Source: Rhabdophis nuchalis
Taxonomy: Eukaryota > Chordata > Lepidosauria > Squamata > Natricidae
Assembly (NCBI GenBank): GCA_039707465.1
Contig: CM077643.1
Span: 44,458,605 to 44,522,604, forward strand
Length of the DNA: 64,000 nt
Direction: 5' to 3'
The position numbers and the translations under genes were made by a program. The notes below the pieces were generated by a model. The model ran no database searches. It was not told where the DNA came from and saw only the letters and a program-made list of their open reading frames with translations. This document shows, one piece after another, positions 61,848-64,000 of the stretch. Position 1 is the stretch's first letter. Each line of letters starts with the position of its first letter.

Positions 61848-61957
61848 CTTCCTCCACCAAGCCTTGGGAGGTCATCATCACTGTCATATCTTCTTGGATT
61901 GTCAAAGAAATAAGCTCGTGAACTGTAACTGTGGCTGTTGATCATTCCAGCAGGTGC
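61848..61957 (-). CDS. GPR137C: GPR137C penultimate coding exon
   Basis: Minus strand, between an acceptor ending CCTGAAAG after a C-rich tract and donor AAG|GTAACT. It reads [20 protein letters not shown] then [16 protein letters not shown] plus AG of a Ser codon. [22 protein letters not shown] is a signature of GPR137B/GPR137C tails. The exon is 110 nt. Upstream exons with the seven membrane segments are outside the window. Confidence 0.93.
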
Positions 61958-62583
61958 CTTTCAGGTTAAGAGGGATATTGGGGTGGGGTGGGGGGAGAGG
62001 GAAGTTAAGAACAAAAGAAAACATTTGCCTTAGAGATCTGGAAAGAAAAATATGCCAGTTCTTTGCCTTTCCAAAATCAAGACATGCAGATATACTATGT
62101 AATGTAATTTTTACTGCTCCTCTGTAGTAGTTACAGAGTCTTTGTAATAAGTGAGGGGAGGCAAAGTGAAAGGAAGCTGTTGAAAACAACTACCAGCACA
62201 AGAAACAATCTTGTGCAAGCCAATTAAGTAAAATACGACACATGACAGCAGCACACGCTACTGCTAAGTAATGAACAAAATTCAATTACAGTCTTCAGAT
62301 CAAGTAACTGAAATAATTGCCATCCCCTTTTGCAGGCTACATTCTCCGGGGGCCTGAAAAAGCTACAGTGGAGTTATACATTTTAAAATGTGAGAGAAAT
62401 ATCTACACATACTGTTTTTTTTTTCCTGATCCTGTTCATTTTTAAAATATGCCCTCCAATTTGCCACTCGAAAGTTTTAAACAAAAGCTGTTATATAGCA
62501 GCATTTTTCAATCTCAGCAACTTTAAGATGTAGAATTTGAACTCTCAGAATTCCCCAACCAACCTACATCTCGAGGAACATTT

Positions 62584-63003
62584 TTATACAGAGAGAAGAG
62601 TCTGTGAACCCTCAGAAGTACTCAGAATGCTGTAGTACTGTGACCAGCAATAAGCCCAATTTATGAAAAGAATTTCTGAATCAGCAACATACAAAACTCT
62701 ATGGTTTCTGTTGTTCTTATTGAATGCACTGAGCCAATGTTTACCGATTATTGGAAAAAGTGTGTGAATTTGAGAAACAGTAATCGGTGGTACTTCCTTA
62801 ACCGTAAGGACCTCAACCAAATATTTTTCTTGCTTGATCAGTCCCATATACGACTTTAAAATTATTTGGCCCAGGTCTTCTTCGCAGAACGAATTCAAAA
62901 CAATGATCTTGGTGCTCTCTACACAAAGTGCTTGAAGTTTTGAATTGAGCATTGGCTGTAAAACTTCTGCTTTGGCTATTCTGTTGCAGACTAACTTTTG
63001 TGT
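62584..63003 (-). other. Unrecognised open frame within GPR137C intron
   Basis: An open minus-strand frame of about 139 codons continues upstream of its first ATG (62952) to a stop at 63006-63004. It includes LQPMLNSKLQALCVESTKII and KYLVEVLTVKEVPPI. The text looks protein-like, but I do not recognise the family and there is no clear start or splice signal. It could be a processed-pseudogene or transposon remnant, or chance. Confidence 0.3.
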
Positions 63004-63074
63004 TCAGAATTACTGCCTTGGCTGAATAACGCACATTTTCTTAGGAATAGGTCTCTTGACATTCTCCTACAAAA

Positions 63075-63320
63075 TTTGTGTTTGTGAATCTGCCTTCAAA
63101 TCATCCCTGACTCTTGGGGACTCCATAAACAAATTCATGCCGTTTTCTTGGCAATTTTCCCCCAGTAAAGGGAACCTTTGATAGTACCTTCTTTCTGGAG
63201 AGAGAGAGAGAGAGAGGGAGAGACCCAGCTGGCTTCGTGCCTAAGGCAGAATTAGAACTCCCAGCTCCACTTTCTACCTGGTTGGCTTCAACTACTACAC
63301 CAAATCAGCTATGTAGACTT
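63075..63320 (-). repeat. tRNA-derived SINE, minus orientation
   Basis: The reverse strand begins AGCTGATTTGGTGTAGTAGT, continues through AGCTGGGAGTTCTAATTCTG and CCAGCTGGGTCTCTCC. It has a (GA)n run at 63196-63222 and a tail containing TGCCAAGAAAACGGCATGAA, as in the copy at 12022. Confidence 0.7.
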
Positions 63321-64000
63321 TGCCGATAAATATAATCTACTGGTAAGTCTAAATGATTGCAATCTTCTTGGGTCCTGATGCTGCAAAGGAGTCCCAAACA
63401 TGATACCTTCATCATTACACTTTTACTTCACAATTGGGATAAGGGTCCTTTGCTAGTATGCTGCTAGCTTATTATTTTCTCCAGAAAATTTTTTTTGTTA
63501 ATGTTACTTAAGTTACTCCTATTTCCACAAGACATTATTTCAATAATCTGCTGTATCATCCAGGTGGGTTTAAGTAAATCTGGGTTGGGTAGCAATGTGC
63601 TTCCTTGAGAGCCATCACTTCCTCCTTGGTATTTTTCTATTCATAGCATCCTTGCTTATGGTGAACTCATGAACTGCAATAAGAGATAATGTAAGAACAG
63701 TCTCCAAATTGTTTGTCATTTCACTGGGATGCTTTGCAATCTCCCAGAATATTATATTCTAAGAACCTGGGATGATATTCATTCACTGATTACTTTGGAA
63801 AGAGTAATAATGGAGTTGTGTTTTGTCTACTTGTACACTGTCTGTCTGACCATGGACTGCTGAAGGTCAAAGTCTGTATCAATTGTTTTGCAGAACTTTC
63901 AATCATCACAAATATCAACAGTCCTTTTTCAAAGGATCACAGAGCTCTTTTGATCACAGCATGATTCATTTCCACCGATCCCTTATGAAAGCAGAATCTG

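Larger units (their letters stand above)
61958..64000 (-). other. GPR137C: GPR137C intron (partial)
   Basis: Sequence upstream of the penultimate exon on the minus strand, running off the window. It holds a half palindromic element (about 62500-62575), an antisense SINE (63075-63320) and an unassigned low-repeat block to 64000. No further GPR137C exon is visible. Confidence 0.75.

Overview
The window is vertebrate nuclear DNA, most likely from a squamate reptile and probably a snake. The evidence is tRNA-derived SINEs with squamate-type heads, many L2- and CR1-type LINE fragments, abundant hAT-like and TA-flanked miniature DNA transposons, and microsatellites growing from LINE tails. Genes are split into short exons with GT/AG introns. 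No operons, CRISPR arrays or prokaryotic features are present. Family and gene names rest on recognising translated exons and are recalled, not searched; species is not determinable from what I can see.

Three protein-coding genes are supported. (1) PSMC6 (26S proteasome ATPase Rpt4) runs on the minus strand. Only coding exon 1 (2937-3021) is visible, and positions 1-2936 are its first intron. (2) ERO1A (ERO1-alpha, ER thiol oxidase) is complete on the plus strand. It has 16 coding exons between 15473 and 48706, which sum to 1425 nt, or 474 residues plus stop, with consistent splice phase throughout. (3) GPR137C lies on the minus strand. Its last two coding exons (61848-61957 and 59811-59982) and a roughly 3.8 kb 3' UTR ending near a poly(A) signal at 55970-55975 are visible. 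The order PSMC6(-), ERO1A(+), GPR137C(-) matches the arrangement I recall around human chromosome 14q22, so PSMC6 and ERO1A diverge while ERO1A and GPR137C converge.

Layout: 1-3021 PSMC6 intron 1 and exon 1; 3022-15472 intergenic, repeat-rich, with an L2 nested in a hAT element and a solo LTR; 15473-48706 ERO1A, whose introns hold nearly all the repeats; 48707-55950 the ERO1A 3' UTR plus the convergent intergenic region, including a probable L1 5' fragment; 55950-59810 GPR137C 3' UTR; 59811-64000 GPR137C end exons and introns.

Functionally, ERO1A supplies oxidising equivalents to protein disulfide isomerase in the ER and PSMC6 is part of the proteasome that degrades misfolded proteins, so the neighbours touch the same protein-quality network. 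That is context only; nothing here shows shared regulation.

I found no previously undescribed gene system. The most distinctive material is transposon stratigraphy. Many hAT-like elements have readable 8-bp target duplications. Three copies of the target GTATAGA(A/T) flank two adjacent insertions. Perfectly palindromic miniature elements have arms that change together between copies. One Tc1/mariner-like element sits inside the terminal repeat of another. A GC-rich fold-back hAT element sits inside a TA-flanked element, and a SINE head is joined to a CR1 tail just upstream of ERO1A. In the proteins, the notable point is an extra cysteine in the redox-regulatory loop of ERO1A.
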